From Leeuwenhoekiella marinoflava DSM 3653 (GTDB lineage: Bacteria; Bacteroidota; Bacteroidia; Flavobacteriales; Flavobacteriaceae): 64,000 nucleotides of DNA. Location: assembly GCF_900129005.1 (NCBI RefSeq), contig NZ_FQUN01000004.1, positions 1-64,000 of the forward strand. The letters run 5' to 3'. A model generated the notes under the pieces. It was not told the DNA's origin, searched no databases, and was given only the letters and a program-made list of their open reading frames with translations. Position 1 is the first letter of the stretch, and the number at the start of each line of letters is the position of its first letter. This document shows positions 15,725 through 25,730 of this stretch, in pieces. A program made the translations under genes and the position numbers.

Positions 15725-18700
15725 TTACACCACTTTAAGGCTACTATAACCCTGCCCGTTTTGAGTGAGTTGTATTTGAGTGGCAATGCGTTCTTTTAGG
15801 CTGTCTACGTGACTGATAACCCCAATCATTTTTGAAGATTCGGCTTGTAAGACTTCTAGCGTGTCTAAGGTTTGATCTAAAGTTTCCGGGTCTAATGTTC
15901 CAAAACCTTCATCTATAAACAAACTGTTGATTTCAATATTGCGAGAAGCCAAATCAGATAAGGCCAGCGCAAGCGCCAGACTCAAAATAAAGGTTTCTCC
16001 ACCACTCAGGGTTTTGATCGATCTGCGTTGTCCACCCATATGCTCATCTATCGCAACCAAACTGTCATCTTCATCATCAGTGGGTTGATCAATACGGTAC
16101 CGGTCTGTAAGGTGGGTTAAGCGTTTGTTGGCAAGTTGCAGCAATTGCGCAAGCGTTAGATCCTGTGCAAAGTCATTGAATTTGTCACCTTTAGAATCGC
16201 CAATCAGATCTTTGAGAATAAGCCAATGTTCTGAGTCTTTTAATTCCTTATCAATTTGTGTTTTTAAATCAAAAATCCACTTTAAATATTGTTTTTGATT
16301 TAAAATAGTGCGCGTGATTTCTCCCGCTAGTTTTTCATTTTCTGTGAGCGCAGCTGCTTTTATTTTTTGTTGTTCTTGTAACTCTTCAAGAGGAATCTCA
16401 TCTGCTGCATCGGCTAAGGTTTTAATTTCTTCAACGAGTTTATTACGCAGTGTTTTTAAACGCAAGAGTTGGTTTTCAAGCTCCTGGTTTTCGTGTGCCC
16501 AGGCTTGAGCCTGAGTTGCATTGAGCCGAATAGCAATTGCAGCTTCTATAGCATCGTAACCTTTAGGCTTCAGTTTGCTGAGTAAATCAGAACTGATTTT
16601 TTCGTTTTCTATTTTAAGTGTTTCTGAAGTTTCTTCTGCAGCTTTTAAAAGTTGATTTTGTTGTGCAGCATTCTGTTCGTTGCTGTTCCAGGAAGTTTCG
16701 GCTTCACCGATTTCTTGCTCAAAATTTTCACCTTTAAATAAGCCAGTGATCGCCTTTTTCTTCTCGATACCAGAATCAATAAGCGTTTGTAGTTCCTGCG
16801 TTTGTACTTTTAGATTCGCATAAAGACTGCGCGTGTCTTGTAGTTTTTTAGCAGCTGCTAAGTCTTGCTCCTGTTTTTCTAACATATTTTCTAGCACTGT
16901 AAAATCGTTTTCCTCAATTTCTTTCAGAACGGTTTTAAACTGTGTTGTGAATTCGCTTTGAACGGTTTTTACGTGTGCTGTTCCGACTTGTATGCGTTGC
17001 TGTAAATCACTGCTTTGTTGCGTAAATTGCTTTAAGGCTGTTTGATGTTCTGTAAACGATTTGTTCAAGATTTTAAGCTCTTGCTCCAATAGGCTTACGG
17101 CTTTTTTTAGTCCGTTTTCTTCCAGCGGTAGATGTGCTGCAAACGGATGATGTAACGCGCCGCATAAGGGACAAGCTTCATCGGGTTTTAAATCCCTGCG
17201 GAAATCTTCCAACTGTTTTTGCAATTGTTCAACTTCAAGCTTGTTTTGCTTGGCTTCCAGTTGGGCTTCTTTCAGCTCAATCTCACTTTTGAGTTTAGAA
17301 AGTTTATCAGGTAAATCGGCTGATTGGGTTTGCAGCTTTTTCAATTCATTTTGCTGTTCCTGCAATTTTGATTTTTGGTTCTCTAAATCCCGATGTGCTT
17401 TTTCAGCCTGACGAATGAGTCGCAGTTTCTGCTGCAGTTTATTTTGCAGATCTTCAACCGACTGGTTTGCCAAATCAAATTGTTGTTTCAATTTTTGATA
17501 GGCTGCAGAATTCTCCCGTTCCTGTATTTCCAGTTCTTCTTGAAAAGCAGTCAAGTTAGAAACAGAAGCGGTAAGTTTCAAGGGTTTTGCTAAAGTCTCA
17601 ATATGCGTTTTAGTGGTTTTATAGGTAGCAGCAATCGTACTGCGCTCTGTAATCAGTGTGCGTATGCGGTTTTTATAAGCCGTTACTTTTTCTAAGAAAT
17701 TATCAGGAGTAACTGCTAATTGAAAGGTTTCCTTAAAGCGTACGGTTAAAGTCTCACGTTGTTTTTTAGCTTGCTGAAGCACTTCGCTTGCAACAGAAAT
17801 TTCCTGCTTTTTATCTTTTAGTTTGTTTTGTAAACTTTGCCATTGATTGAGTTCTTCCCCAAACAATTGTACCTCTTGATGCCGTTTTAAAGCTTCGCCT
17901 TTTTCGGTGTCAAATTTTTCTTTCTGAAGCGCAAAGCTTTCCAGTTGTTGCACGGTTTGCTTCAGTTCGTTTTCTTCTTTTTGAAGCTTGTTTTTAAGAT
18001 CAAGTTCTTTAGCGAGGCGTTCTAATTCTTGTTGCAGTTGTTTTTTTTCCGTAGCTAATTTTTCAGCTTCCTGCTGTTTTTCAGCAAAGACCGCTTCTTC
18101 TAATAACTGCTCTTTGTAGGTTTCTATCTTAGCACGTTTGGCATCTATCTCTTTAGCGCGCTCTTTATGTTTCAGAAAAACTTCTTGCCCGATGCGTCGG
18201 TAAATTTCGGTACCGGTAATTTTCTCAAGCAATGCGCCGCGTTCCTTTTTCGGAACTTGTAAAAACTTGGCAAATTCGCCTTGCGCGAGAACAACCGACT
18301 TGATAAACTGATCGTAATTGAGTCCGATGAGTTCCTCATTTTTAGTAGGCACATCAGACTTCTTTAAGTCTAAAAGCGTGTTGCCGGTAACATTTGCAAT
18401 CTCCATGTGATAATCGCGCAGGTTTCCGTTTCTATTGGTAGAGATTTCCCATTTTGATGCGAAAATTCCGTCTTTACATTGGTAGGTAATTTCTGCAAAA
18501 GCATCACTCTGATTGCGGGTAAGAATGGCTCCTTTTTTTAAAACCTCAGTGGTGCTCATTTTACCAAGTCGCGGCACCTGATTAAACAGCGCTAAGGAAA
18601 TCACATCGAGAATGGTGGTCTTACCACTACCGGTGGGACCGGTGATGGCAAAAAGACTGTTTTGTAAAAAGGGTTCTTTAGTAAAATCGATCTTATGCTC

Positions 18701-18748
18701 GCCGCGTAGCGAGTTGATATTTTTAAATGCGATCTTTAATATTTTCAT
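15725..18748 (-). CDS. sbcC: SbcC, SMC-like ATPase subunit of the SbcCD nuclease
   Basis: Works with SbcD to open hairpins and process double-strand ends. 1007 residues: N-terminal Walker A GPTGSGKT (37-44), two long coiled-coil arms, a zinc hook CPLC at about residue 527 in the middle, and the C-terminal ABC signature LSGGETF (about 916) followed by the Walker B region SLFIDEGFGTLD. All expected parts are present. It begins three bases after the sbcD stop, so SbcD and SbcC are made from one transcript, as is usual for this complex. Confidence 0.97.
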   Translation of the reverse strand: MKILKIAFKNINSLRGEHKIDFTKEPFLQNSLFAITGPTGSGKTTILDVISLALFNQVPRLGKMSTTEVLKKGAILTRNQSDAFAEITYQCKDGIFASKWEISTNRNGNLRDYHMEIANVTGNTLLDLKKSDVPTKNEELIGLNYDQFIKSVVLAQGEFAKFLQVPKKERGALLEKITGTEIYRRIGQEVFLKHKERAKEIDAKRAKIETYKEQLLEEAVFAEKQQEAEKLATEKKQLQQELERLAKELDLKNKLQKEENELKQTVQQLESFALQKEKFDTEKGEALKRHQEVQLFGEELNQWQSLQNKLKDKKQEISVASEVLQQAKKQRETLTVRFKETFQLAVTPDNFLEKVTAYKNRIRTLITERSTIAATYKTTKTHIETLAKPLKLTASVSNLTAFQEELEIQERENSAAYQKLKQQFDLANQSVEDLQNKLQQKLRLIRQAEKAHRDLENQKSKLQEQQNELKKLQTQSADLPDKLSKLKSEIELKEAQLEAKQNKLEVEQLQKQLEDFRRDLKPDEACPLCGALHHPFAAHLPLEENGLKKAVSLLEQELKILNKSFTEHQTALKQFTQQSSDLQQRIQVGTAHVKTVQSEFTTQFKTVLKEIEENDFTVLENMLEKQEQDLAAAKKLQDTRSLYANLKVQTQELQTLIDSGIEKKKAITGLFKGENFEQEIGEAETSWNSNEQNAAQQNQLLKAAEETSETLKIENEKISSDLLSKLKPKGYDAIEAAIAIRLNATQAQAWAHENQELENQLLRLKTLRNKLVEEIKTLADAADEIPLEELQEQQKIKAAALTENEKLAGEITRTILNQKQYLKWIFDLKTQIDKELKDSEHWLILKDLIGDSKGDKFNDFAQDLTLAQLLQLANKRLTHLTDRYRIDQPTDDEDDSLVAIDEHMGGQRRSIKTLSGGETFILSLALALALSDLASRNIEINSLFIDEGFGTLDPETLDQTLDTLEVLQAESSKMIGVISHVDSLKERIATQIQLTQNGQGYSSLKVV

Positions 18749-18751
18749 AGT

Positions 18752-19969
18752 TTAAGGCTGATCTGCTGTATGTATTTCCTCTAGAATTTCTTGAAAAGCC
18801 TGAGTTACCCGTGCTTTGATTTCGGTATCGTAACTGTTTTGCTCCAGCATTTTTTGAAACACTTCTTGTGGCTTGAGATCTTCAAGGTGTATATGCGATT
18901 CAAAGAGTTTTCCGGTTTCCTGAAGGCGGTTTTTAAAGCTAGCCCGATGCTTTACAATTTCTAGTCCGGGTGTATCAAAGCTGGTGACGCTTTCATCTAA
19001 TTGAGCCAGTACATGCGCATCAAAATCATCTTCAATAAGTTCGACTTCAATCAGATCCGTGAGTTCACCTTGTGGGGTAAGGTTGCTCAGTTTCGCTTTT
19101 ATATTTTCTAAAGTACCGCTAATCTTATGCAGTTTTCTAAAATTGGGTATCGAAAGACTCTGCGGTTCAAAACCGGTTCTGGTATCTAAAATCAGCACTC
19201 GTTTTTCATCGCTACGTTCACTAAAAGAAAGAGGCAGGGGCGAACCGCTGTAAAACGTAGGAATGCTTGCACTCACGCGCTGGGGTTTATGAATATGTCC
19301 CAGCGCCACATAACTGAAATAGTCGCCAAACTGACTCGCCTGAAAGGCTGCTTGATTGCCGATCTGAATATCACGCTCACTTTCTGAAGCCTCGATGCCT
19401 GCAGCATATAAATGTCCCATGGCTATGGCGGGCAGATCGAAATATTTTTGTTTGCACAGGTCCGCTGCTTGTGCGAATGTGGCTTCCATACCTTTGCGAA
19501 TGGCTTCAATGCGGTTATCATAGGTAACGCCGGTTTCGGCACTGCGTATATCGCTATCCCGTAAAAACGGAATCGCAGCAACAACGAGTTCGGTTTCGCC
19601 CTGTTTATTAGAAACTGGTATGATACAGTCTTTAAGATCCTGTGGCAGACCACCAATGATGTGAACATTGAGCGCTTCCAGAATTTCGCGGGGCGCATCT
19701 AACATGGTAGGCGAATCGTGATTGCCACCCGTGATGATGATTTTACAGTTGAGAATGCTTAGTTTTTTAAGCGCCAGGTAGTATTGCCGGCGTGCTTCTG
19801 CAGACGGGTTTGCCAGATCAAACACGTCACCTGAAATCAGTAGAAGCTCTATTTTTTCATCTTCAATGATTTGCAATAACCAATTGATAAACAGCTCAAA
19901 GTCTGCGTGTAAATAATGTTTGTGTAATTTTTTACCGATATGCCAGTCAGCGGTATGCAGGATTTTCAT
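18752..19969 (-). CDS. sbcD: SbcD, nuclease subunit of SbcCD
   Basis: Mre11-like manganese-dependent phosphodiesterase. 405 residues with the five calcineurin-type motifs: TADWHIGK (about 6-13), SGDVFDLANPS (about 46-56), GGNHDSP (about 79-85), AMGHLY and GHIHKPQ (about 222-228). The C-terminal capping region follows and ends with a helical stretch that would contact SbcC. First gene of the sbcDC operon; the upstream 20.0-20.15 kb gap carries no gene. Confidence 0.97.
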   Translation of the reverse strand: MKILHTADWHIGKKLHKHYLHADFELFINWLLQIIEDEKIELLLISGDVFDLANPSAEARRQYYLALKKLSILNCKIIITGGNHDSPTMLDAPREILEALNVHIIGGLPQDLKDCIIPVSNKQGETELVVAAIPFLRDSDIRSAETGVTYDNRIEAIRKGMEATFAQAADLCKQKYFDLPAIAMGHLYAAGIEASESERDIQIGNQAAFQASQFGDYFSYVALGHIHKPQRVSASIPTFYSGSPLPLSFSERSDEKRVLILDTRTGFEPQSLSIPNFRKLHKISGTLENIKAKLSNLTPQGELTDLIEVELIEDDFDAHVLAQLDESVTSFDTPGLEIVKHRASFKNRLQETGKLFESHIHLEDLKPQEVFQKMLEQNSYDTEIKARVTQAFQEILEEIHTADQP

Positions 19970-20153
19970 GTACCAGATTTTAATTGCGTAGGATGAAAGC
20001 CGAAGTTACGAAAATTGATAAGTAGATCAGAAAGGTTGTTCAAGGTTAAATGTGGGATAGTTGAAAGCTATAATAGACCAGAATATTAAGCAAATGGTAT
20101 CTTATCTAAAAAAACTTAGTGTTAGAAACTTTAGAATGGCATTGTATGGAACA

Positions 20154-20972
20154 TCACTTAAACTGCGACATAATGATCTTTTCATAAATCCCATCGCCTA
20201 GCCATTTGCGTAAGGCCATCGCAGGTTTTGCCATAAAACCTTTTGCATATCGGCGTTTTGGTTTTTTTACTGTTGCTGCTTTGGCAATGGTTTTTCCTAA
20301 AACTGCAACATCAGTTAAGCGATCACTGGTATAGGCATCGTGCATACTGTCTGCTGCAGCATTTGCAAAGTTAGCATAAGCACCAGACCCTGAATTTTCT
20401 TTTAGGTTTTTTGCCGCAATGGTTCCCCAGTCGGTTTTTATAGCTCCCGGCTGTATGATCACCACATCTATATCAAAAGCTTTCAATTCGAGGCGTAAAC
20501 AATCGCTCCAGCCTTCAAGTGCGTGTTTTGTAGCGTGGTACCAGGCACCAAAAGGGGTGTATATTTTACCTGCCATTGATGAAATATTTACAATACGACC
20601 ATGCTTATTTTTTCGCATACTTGGGAGTACCAACTGTGTGATGCGCGCCAACCCGAAAAGATTGACTTCAAACTGACGTTTTGCTTCTTCAATGGAAACA
20701 TCTTCCACCGCTCCATAAGATCCGTAACCGGCGTTGTTAATCAGTACATCAATACGGCCTTCTTTTTGAAGAATGGTATTCACGCATGTTTGTATAGAAT
20801 CTTCTTTGGTCAGATCGAGAAACTGGGTGTGCATCCCTAATTTTTCGAGATCTTGCATTTCTTCAAGTCTGCGGGCTGCGCCATAAACGGTATGACCTTT
20901 TGCAAGTAATTTTTTGGCAGTAGACTTTCCTATACCCGAGCTCGTTCCGGTGATTAAAATAACTTTTTGCAT
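20154..20972 (-). CDS. Short-chain dehydrogenase/reductase
   Basis: NAD(P)-dependent oxidoreductase of unknown substrate. The frame is open from 21050, but the ATG at 20972 (MQKVILITGTSSGIG) places the cofactor-binding TGTSSGIG at residues 8-15, as in classical SDRs, giving 272 residues. NNAGYGS, the catalytic serine segment VNISSMAG and YHATK (Tyr/Lys) are all present. The C-terminal YAKGFMAKPAMALRKWLGDGIYEKI extension is typical of SDR subgroups annotated as oxidoreductases. It lies alone between sbcD and an outer-membrane barrel gene in the same direction. Confidence 0.92.
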   Translation of the reverse strand: MQKVILITGTSSGIGKSTAKKLLAKGHTVYGAARRLEEMQDLEKLGMHTQFLDLTKEDSIQTCVNTILQKEGRIDVLINNAGYGSYGAVEDVSIEEAKRQFEVNLFGLARITQLVLPSMRKNKHGRIVNISSMAGKIYTPFGAWYHATKHALEGWSDCLRLELKAFDIDVVIIQPGAIKTDWGTIAAKNLKENSGSGAYANFANAAADSMHDAYTSDRLTDVAVLGKTIAKAATVKKPKRRYAKGFMAKPAMALRKWLGDGIYEKIIMSQFK

Positions 20973-21108
20973 AGCAGCTTTATTTTTTCTTTTGAAGTTA
21001 CTCAATAATGCAGAGTTTCCGGTTTTAGAATATGCTTTGAACCAAATCACTTTAAATAGTGAAGCTATTTATTTATGAGTCAGTTGAAATGTGATAACTA
21101 AGCGTTAC

Positions 21109-22296
21109 TTAAAAAGCTTCACCGATACTTAAATAGAAATTATTTCCGTCTGGAGTAAACGCATAATCAAAGCGTAAATAAATATCTTTTTTCTGAAAGA
21201 GTAAAAAGCGGGCACCGGCACCGGCAGACCATTTTAGATTGTTCATTTTGATTTCATTAAATCCATCAAAAACTTCACCAATACCGGTAAATACCGTTGC
21301 TCCAATACGATTCGTAAAACCTAATTTGAGCGGTAAGAAACGATATTCAATTTGAGCAGCAAGCTGATTTCGGTCTCTAAATCTTCCTTTAAAATACCCC
21401 CGCATCATATTCTCTCCTCCCATATAGGAGAGCTGATTGAAGGGAACATCGCCACCAAAATTAAATTCACCCAGAAGCTGTGCAGCTAGCACATCGTTTT
21501 TTCCTATTTTTTTGAAAAACCGGTTATCAGTCGTGATGATCTGATATTTCACATCGCTTTTCCAAAACGGATTGTAGTTGATATATGCAAACTCACTAAA
21601 AAATGCATCGCGCTCATTCAATACATTGTGCCGCTCGTCATAAACCAAGCCTAACCCCATGCCAAAGCTAGTCGTGCCTTCGGCTCCAAAAGGTAAATCA
21701 AAATTTGCTAAAGGCTCTTCTTCTTCCGGACTTTTAAATGTTACGTTACTCAGACTTCTAAAATCGGTTTCTAAACCCACGTAAAAGTTTTTAGTAACGT
21801 TTCTTAAAACCCGTTCTTTAATACGTATTTGGGTTGCATCAACTAGCGCGATATTTTCTTTTGGGACCTCATTGCCAATGCCGTAATATTTAAGTGGGAA
21901 TTGTTCGAAATCTAAATCACCCAGAAAAAACCACTTGTCCTGATCAGCATATACAGCGTGATTGATGCGAAGACCGTATTGCCCGTTTAAGGTGAAAAAA
22001 GCGTAGGCATTTATTTCACTAAGTCTGTTATTAACATTTTCATTGGCATAAAAGACATAAAGCGGTACTACTCCAAATTCAATACCAGTTTCCGGGCGGT
22101 ACCCCATTACAGGATAGATAAGAAATTGTGCTTTTTCCTTTGCAACAGTATCGTTAAAGATGTTATTGATATAGCGGGAAATGAATCCCTTTTTTGACTT
22201 TTCAGCTTTAGATTCTGTATCCTGTGCTTGTATCTGAAGACCAAGAAATAGAAATATACTAAGGTTTAGAACTAGGAAACATAATTTTCTCAGCAT
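21109..22296 (-). CDS. Omp85-superfamily outer-membrane barrel without POTRA domains
   Basis: 395 residues with a signal peptide ending near LQIQAQD. The rest is a transmembrane beta-barrel: alternating aromatic strands and, near residue 295, MRGYFKGRFRDRNQLAAQIEYRF, the counterpart of the conserved R-G-[FY] lid-loop motif of the D15/bacterial surface antigen family. No POTRA repeats precede the barrel, so it is not BamA; such short proteins are usually annotated as surface antigen or BamA/TamA-like. Function unknown. A piece of the dispersed palindromic element follows upstream at 22326. Confidence 0.85.
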   Translation of the reverse strand: MLRKLCFLVLNLSIFLFLGLQIQAQDTESKAEKSKKGFISRYINNIFNDTVAKEKAQFLIYPVMGYRPETGIEFGVVPLYVFYANENVNNRLSEINAYAFFTLNGQYGLRINHAVYADQDKWFFLGDLDFEQFPLKYYGIGNEVPKENIALVDATQIRIKERVLRNVTKNFYVGLETDFRSLSNVTFKSPEEEEPLANFDLPFGAEGTTSFGMGLGLVYDERHNVLNERDAFFSEFAYINYNPFWKSDVKYQIITTDNRFFKKIGKNDVLAAQLLGEFNFGGDVPFNQLSYMGGENMMRGYFKGRFRDRNQLAAQIEYRFLPLKLGFTNRIGATVFTGIGEVFDGFNEIKMNNLKWSAGAGARFLLFQKKDIYLRFDYAFTPDGNNFYLSIGEAF

Positions 22297-22325
22297 AGTA
22301 GGTTTTCAAGCAAAAATAGCCTTTT

Positions 22326-22443
22326 ACTCGATAATCGAGATTTAAATGCTCCGAGACTTGTCTCGTTCTAAAAATGTAGTGTTCCGTTTAATGCTTCGGG
22401 GGCCTGTCTGCCGACAAAGGCAGGCCTGCCCCGAAGTAGTTTA
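22326..22443. repeat. Dispersed palindromic element, inverted core
   Basis: Starts with actcgataatcgag, then gatttaaatgctccgagact and, at 22400-22440, ggcctgtctgccgacaaagg, the reverse complement of the core seen at 14785 and 15148, ending cgaagtagtttac. The whole gap 22297-22535 holds no gene. Confidence 0.8.
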
Positions 22444-22535
22444 CAAGCTGAAAAAACCAACTCAATACCTAAGGAAATCCTAATTTTTAAGCTGAATCAC
22501 CCTATATCCTGATTGATTAAATACAGACTTACAGT

Positions 22536-23072
22536 CTATTTAAAAAGGAAGCATCCCAGACGAATACCTATAATAGGAGAGAAATACGCTTTATCATAAT
22601 CATCAAAACCAAGACCGCCTCCTAAGTTGAGATCCAACTTGAACCCACTTTTGTAATAACGCTGTAATCCCCACACAGGCCCTATCACGCCAAAGTAATC
22701 TTCATAGTACTCCAGATTACCAATAATAGGTTTGCCAGTTTGTACTGCACCACTTAAGGCTAGATAATTAGCACTGTTGTTAGTCGTGTTTTTACCTTTA
22801 TCATGTCTTTTTTTTAAGTTGTAGTAATAGCGGTATTGCACATTAAAAATAGGGTAAACACCATATCCTTCTCCAAAAAAACCTTTGCGATATGCGAAGC
22901 CGGTACCTATTCTAAAATCTAATGTGGTTGTATTGGTAAGACCCAGTTCGTATTCTAAGCCTGGGGTTAAAATGTTTACAGAAAGCAGGCCTTTTTCTAC
23001 ACCGTTTTGTTGTTGTGCATTTAGCGTAAAAAGAGTACAAAAAGAAAAGCTAAGGAGCAAAATGTATTTCAT
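22536..23072 (-). CDS. Hypothetical small outer-membrane beta-barrel protein
   Basis: 178 residues. Signal peptide MKYILLLSFSFCTLFTLNAQ, then amphipathic strands rich in Tyr and Gly (GVYPIFNVQYRYYYNL, KLDLNLGGGLGFDD) ending in a hydrophobic C-terminus ...IIGIRLGCFLFK. The pattern fits a small porin-like or DUF3575-like outer-membrane barrel. No motif indicates a ligand. It is transcribed in the same direction as the Omp85-type gene but is separated from it by a repeat element, so co-transcription is uncertain. Confidence 0.7.
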   Translation of the reverse strand: MKYILLLSFSFCTLFTLNAQQQNGVEKGLLSVNILTPGLEYELGLTNTTTLDFRIGTGFAYRKGFFGEGYGVYPIFNVQYRYYYNLKKRHDKGKNTTNNSANYLALSGAVQTGKPIIGNLEYYEDYFGVIGPVWGLQRYYKSGFKLDLNLGGGLGFDDYDKAYFSPIIGIRLGCFLFK

Positions 23073-23299
23073 GGAGGAGAATACTAATTATTTGATTGAT
23101 TGGGTAAATATATAGAAGTGGACCTTATTAGCGACAGTTATAAGTTTATTTAATCATACCTTCTTTTATTTGCTTAAAAATTAAGAGCTTGTATATCGTT
23201 TACGTTTAATATTGTATGGCTTTTCTTTATTGAAACTATGTAGCATCATATCTGGTATTACCAATACAATTCCTATTATCGAACATGTGGATTTTTAAA

Positions 23300-23760
23300 T
23301 TAGTATTTCGCCAATCAGCGCAAAAAGTACTTCTGCTGACTAGTGGCTTCAACAGAAGCTAAAGTTTTTTCATTTTTTAGTACCCTGTCAGTTGCCATAA
23401 AAAACAAAACTATAACAATTACACCTGGCTTATTTACACAATTAATATGCCCAGTAAGATTATTAAAGAAAACGCAAGAGCTTGGATGTATATAGCTTTT
23501 TTGTTGAAAGTCCAAGCAACCACTTCACTATTCCTTTTACATCAGCTGTAAGTAATGAGGGATTAGTTGATCTCCAATTATCATGCTTGCTTTTGATATT
23601 TAAGTAACTCAAAAGTCAATTTGAATCGTACTCACAGTCAGTTATTTCAGGAAATTTATAATCTATTATCTTAAATTCTAAGACTTGATTATCTGCTCCT
23701 AAATATCATTTTCTCTTTTTTGGGCTCCTCAAAACTACTCTTTTTCACAGTTATTTTACT
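23300..23760 (-). pseudogene. Decayed gene resembling WapI-type immunity proteins
   Basis: Read leftward, the frame from about 23698 gives VLEFKIIDYKFPEITDCEYD, then SN-stop-LLSYLNIKSKHDNW, then RSTNPSLLTADVKGIVKW. The order (strand + [FY]P-E; D-S-N-W; P-S-L-L-T-x-x-V-x-x-I-x-x-W) is that of the WapI-like immunity family. The stop is TGA where the family has TGG (Trp). The start (ATG near 23754) is separated from this part by a frameshift, and the C-terminal third (NLTGHINCVNKPGVIVIV..., MATDRVLKNEKTLASVE) is in another frame. No toxin gene is visible nearby. The rest of the gap 23073-24036 shows nothing. Family assignment is from memory of the motif. Confidence 0.5.
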
Positions 23761-24036
23761 AAAGTATTCTATAAAGCGATAGGGCAAGTTTTTTAGGGTA
23801 TTCTTAGGGGTTTAAGCATAGATTGACCGTTGATTCACCATTGTTTGTGCATATACACTAGGGTTTAATAGTAAAATAAGGATTAAAGTATGCATGATCA
23901 ATGTTCAAAATTCAAACTTGATCTGTAATTGATTGATTTGAAATGCGGTGTATTTTGGTTAAATAATGTAAGGTGAGAAGTCACAACAAGCTCCTGTGTA
24001 TTACTTAAATTTATCCTTCTTTTTAAGTCCGTTTTT

Positions 24037-25590
24037 ATGATTCAAAAAATAAATTTATTCTTAATTATTCTGATTTTCAATGCATTAAATCCTGTTGCTG
24101 CTCAAAAGGAATCAGAGATACACTACCAATTAAATTTCTCGGAAGCTCAGGAGCATTATATAGCAGTAAGCCTAAAACTGAGTAATCTTAAAGAATCTAC
24201 TACAACACTTGTTTTACCGGTATGGACCCCCGGTTACTATAAAATTTTAGACAACCCTGCTCATATTGTAGATTTTCAGGCAATTACCGCTGATAACGCT
24301 AAGCTTGATTGGCATAAATCTTCAAAAAACAAATGGGTAATCAATACGAATAAGCAGACTTCAATACGTGTTAGCTATCGGGTTTATGCCAACAGAAAAT
24401 CGGTAGCAGAGTCTAATGTCAATGCGACTTATGCTTTTCTGGCAAATACAGATGTTTTTATGTTTCCGGAAGGAAAAAAAGAGGATTCGATATCTCTTGC
24501 GGTTGAATTGCCAGAGCAGTGGAGTGAGATTGCTACCGGTTTAAAAAAGCAAGAAGATGAACTCTTCTATGCATCAAATTTTGATGTGTTGTATGATAGT
24601 CCGTTGTATTTGGGTAACCAGAAGATGTTTGATTTTCAACAACTGGGTAAAGACTTTACACTGGCTATTGCCACGCCAGAGGGTTTTAATAAAGATCGAT
24701 TTATAAAAGATTTACGGGAGATTATTTTGCGTACGACCGATTTGATGCAACATATTCCGTTTGAAGAATACACGTTTATAATGATGGAAGCCGGAGGTGG
24801 TGGTCTGGAACATGCCAATTCGCAAGCGGTTTTTACCTACGGAAGTTTTGATTTTAAAACAGATGCAGATTATAAAGCTTTTCTCAATTTTATCACCCAC
24901 GAGTATTTTCACCTGTATAATGTAAAAGCTTTACGACCGGTTGAATTAGGACCGTTTGATTACAGTAAAGAAAATTATACAACAATGCTTTGGGTAGCCG
25001 AAGGTTTTACCGTGTATTATGAATATCTTATTATGCGTGATGCCGGCCTGATCAATTCGCAGGAAGTGCTCCACTATTTAAGCAGTCATTTTAAAGCGAT
25101 AGAAAATAAAGAAGGGAAGGAGCATATGTCTTTAGAACGTTCGAGTTTTGATGTATGGAATCACTTTTTAAACAAGGATGCGATTACCGATGCAACCACC
25201 ATTTCGTATTATCAAAAAGGACCTATTATAGCATTGTTGTTGGATTTGGCTATTCGCCACGAAAGTGAAAACAAGCATTCATTAGATGATGTGATGCGCT
25301 ATTTATACAAGGTTTATTATCAAGAACAGGAGCAGGGCTATACCGAAGATGAATTTTGGCAAGCTGTTGCAGAACTAGCAGGTAAATCACTGGATGAATT
25401 GCGGGGTTATGTAGAAACTACAACAGCACCTGATTATGAAAAGTACTTAGCTTACGGAGCTTTGGCTTTAGATTTAACCGAAGTTGACAACCCGGAAACA
25501 ACACTTGTGGAACGTGAATACCAACTTATCAAAACGGAACCAAAGACTAGTTTACAAAAGGAAATTAGGGAGGCGCTTTTAAGAGAGTAG
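24037..25590 (+). CDS. M61 family aminopeptidase (glycyl aminopeptidase-like), secreted
   Basis: 517 residues with signal peptide ending at VAAQ. The N-terminal beta domain includes VLPVWTPGYYKI, a signature of M61. The active site is HEYFH at 288-292 with the third zinc ligand glutamate in WVAEGFTVYYE (about 322), and the substrate loop GGGLEHANS precedes it. The enzyme would cleave N-terminal glycine or alanine from peptides outside the cytoplasm. Members often carry a C-terminal PDZ domain and are near 600 residues; this one stops soon after the catalytic domain, so the PDZ is absent. No neighbour shares its operon. Confidence 0.93.
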   Translation: MIQKINLFLIILIFNALNPVAAQKESEIHYQLNFSEAQEHYIAVSLKLSNLKESTTTLVLPVWTPGYYKILDNPAHIVDFQAITADNAKLDWHKSSKNKWVINTNKQTSIRVSYRVYANRKSVAESNVNATYAFLANTDVFMFPEGKKEDSISLAVELPEQWSEIATGLKKQEDELFYASNFDVLYDSPLYLGNQKMFDFQQLGKDFTLAIATPEGFNKDRFIKDLREIILRTTDLMQHIPFEEYTFIMMEAGGGGLEHANSQAVFTYGSFDFKTDADYKAFLNFITHEYFHLYNVKALRPVELGPFDYSKENYTTMLWVAEGFTVYYEYLIMRDAGLINSQEVLHYLSSHFKAIENKEGKEHMSLERSSFDVWNHFLNKDAITDATTISYYQKGPIIALLLDLAIRHESENKHSLDDVMRYLYKVYYQEQEQGYTEDEFWQAVAELAGKSLDELRGYVETTTAPDYEKYLAYGALALDLTEVDNPETTLVEREYQLIKTEPKTSLQKEIREALLRE

Positions 25591-25730
25591 TACGGGTTAA
25601 TACTTTCAATGCAATGTGTTGGGTTTTTATCTTTTTCTAACATGAGAATAAAGTAGTCGGGCCTTTGGTGATCATCTTAGTATTTATACCTGATGATTTC
25701 AGACCAACTTATCATTTATTTATTAGTTGA

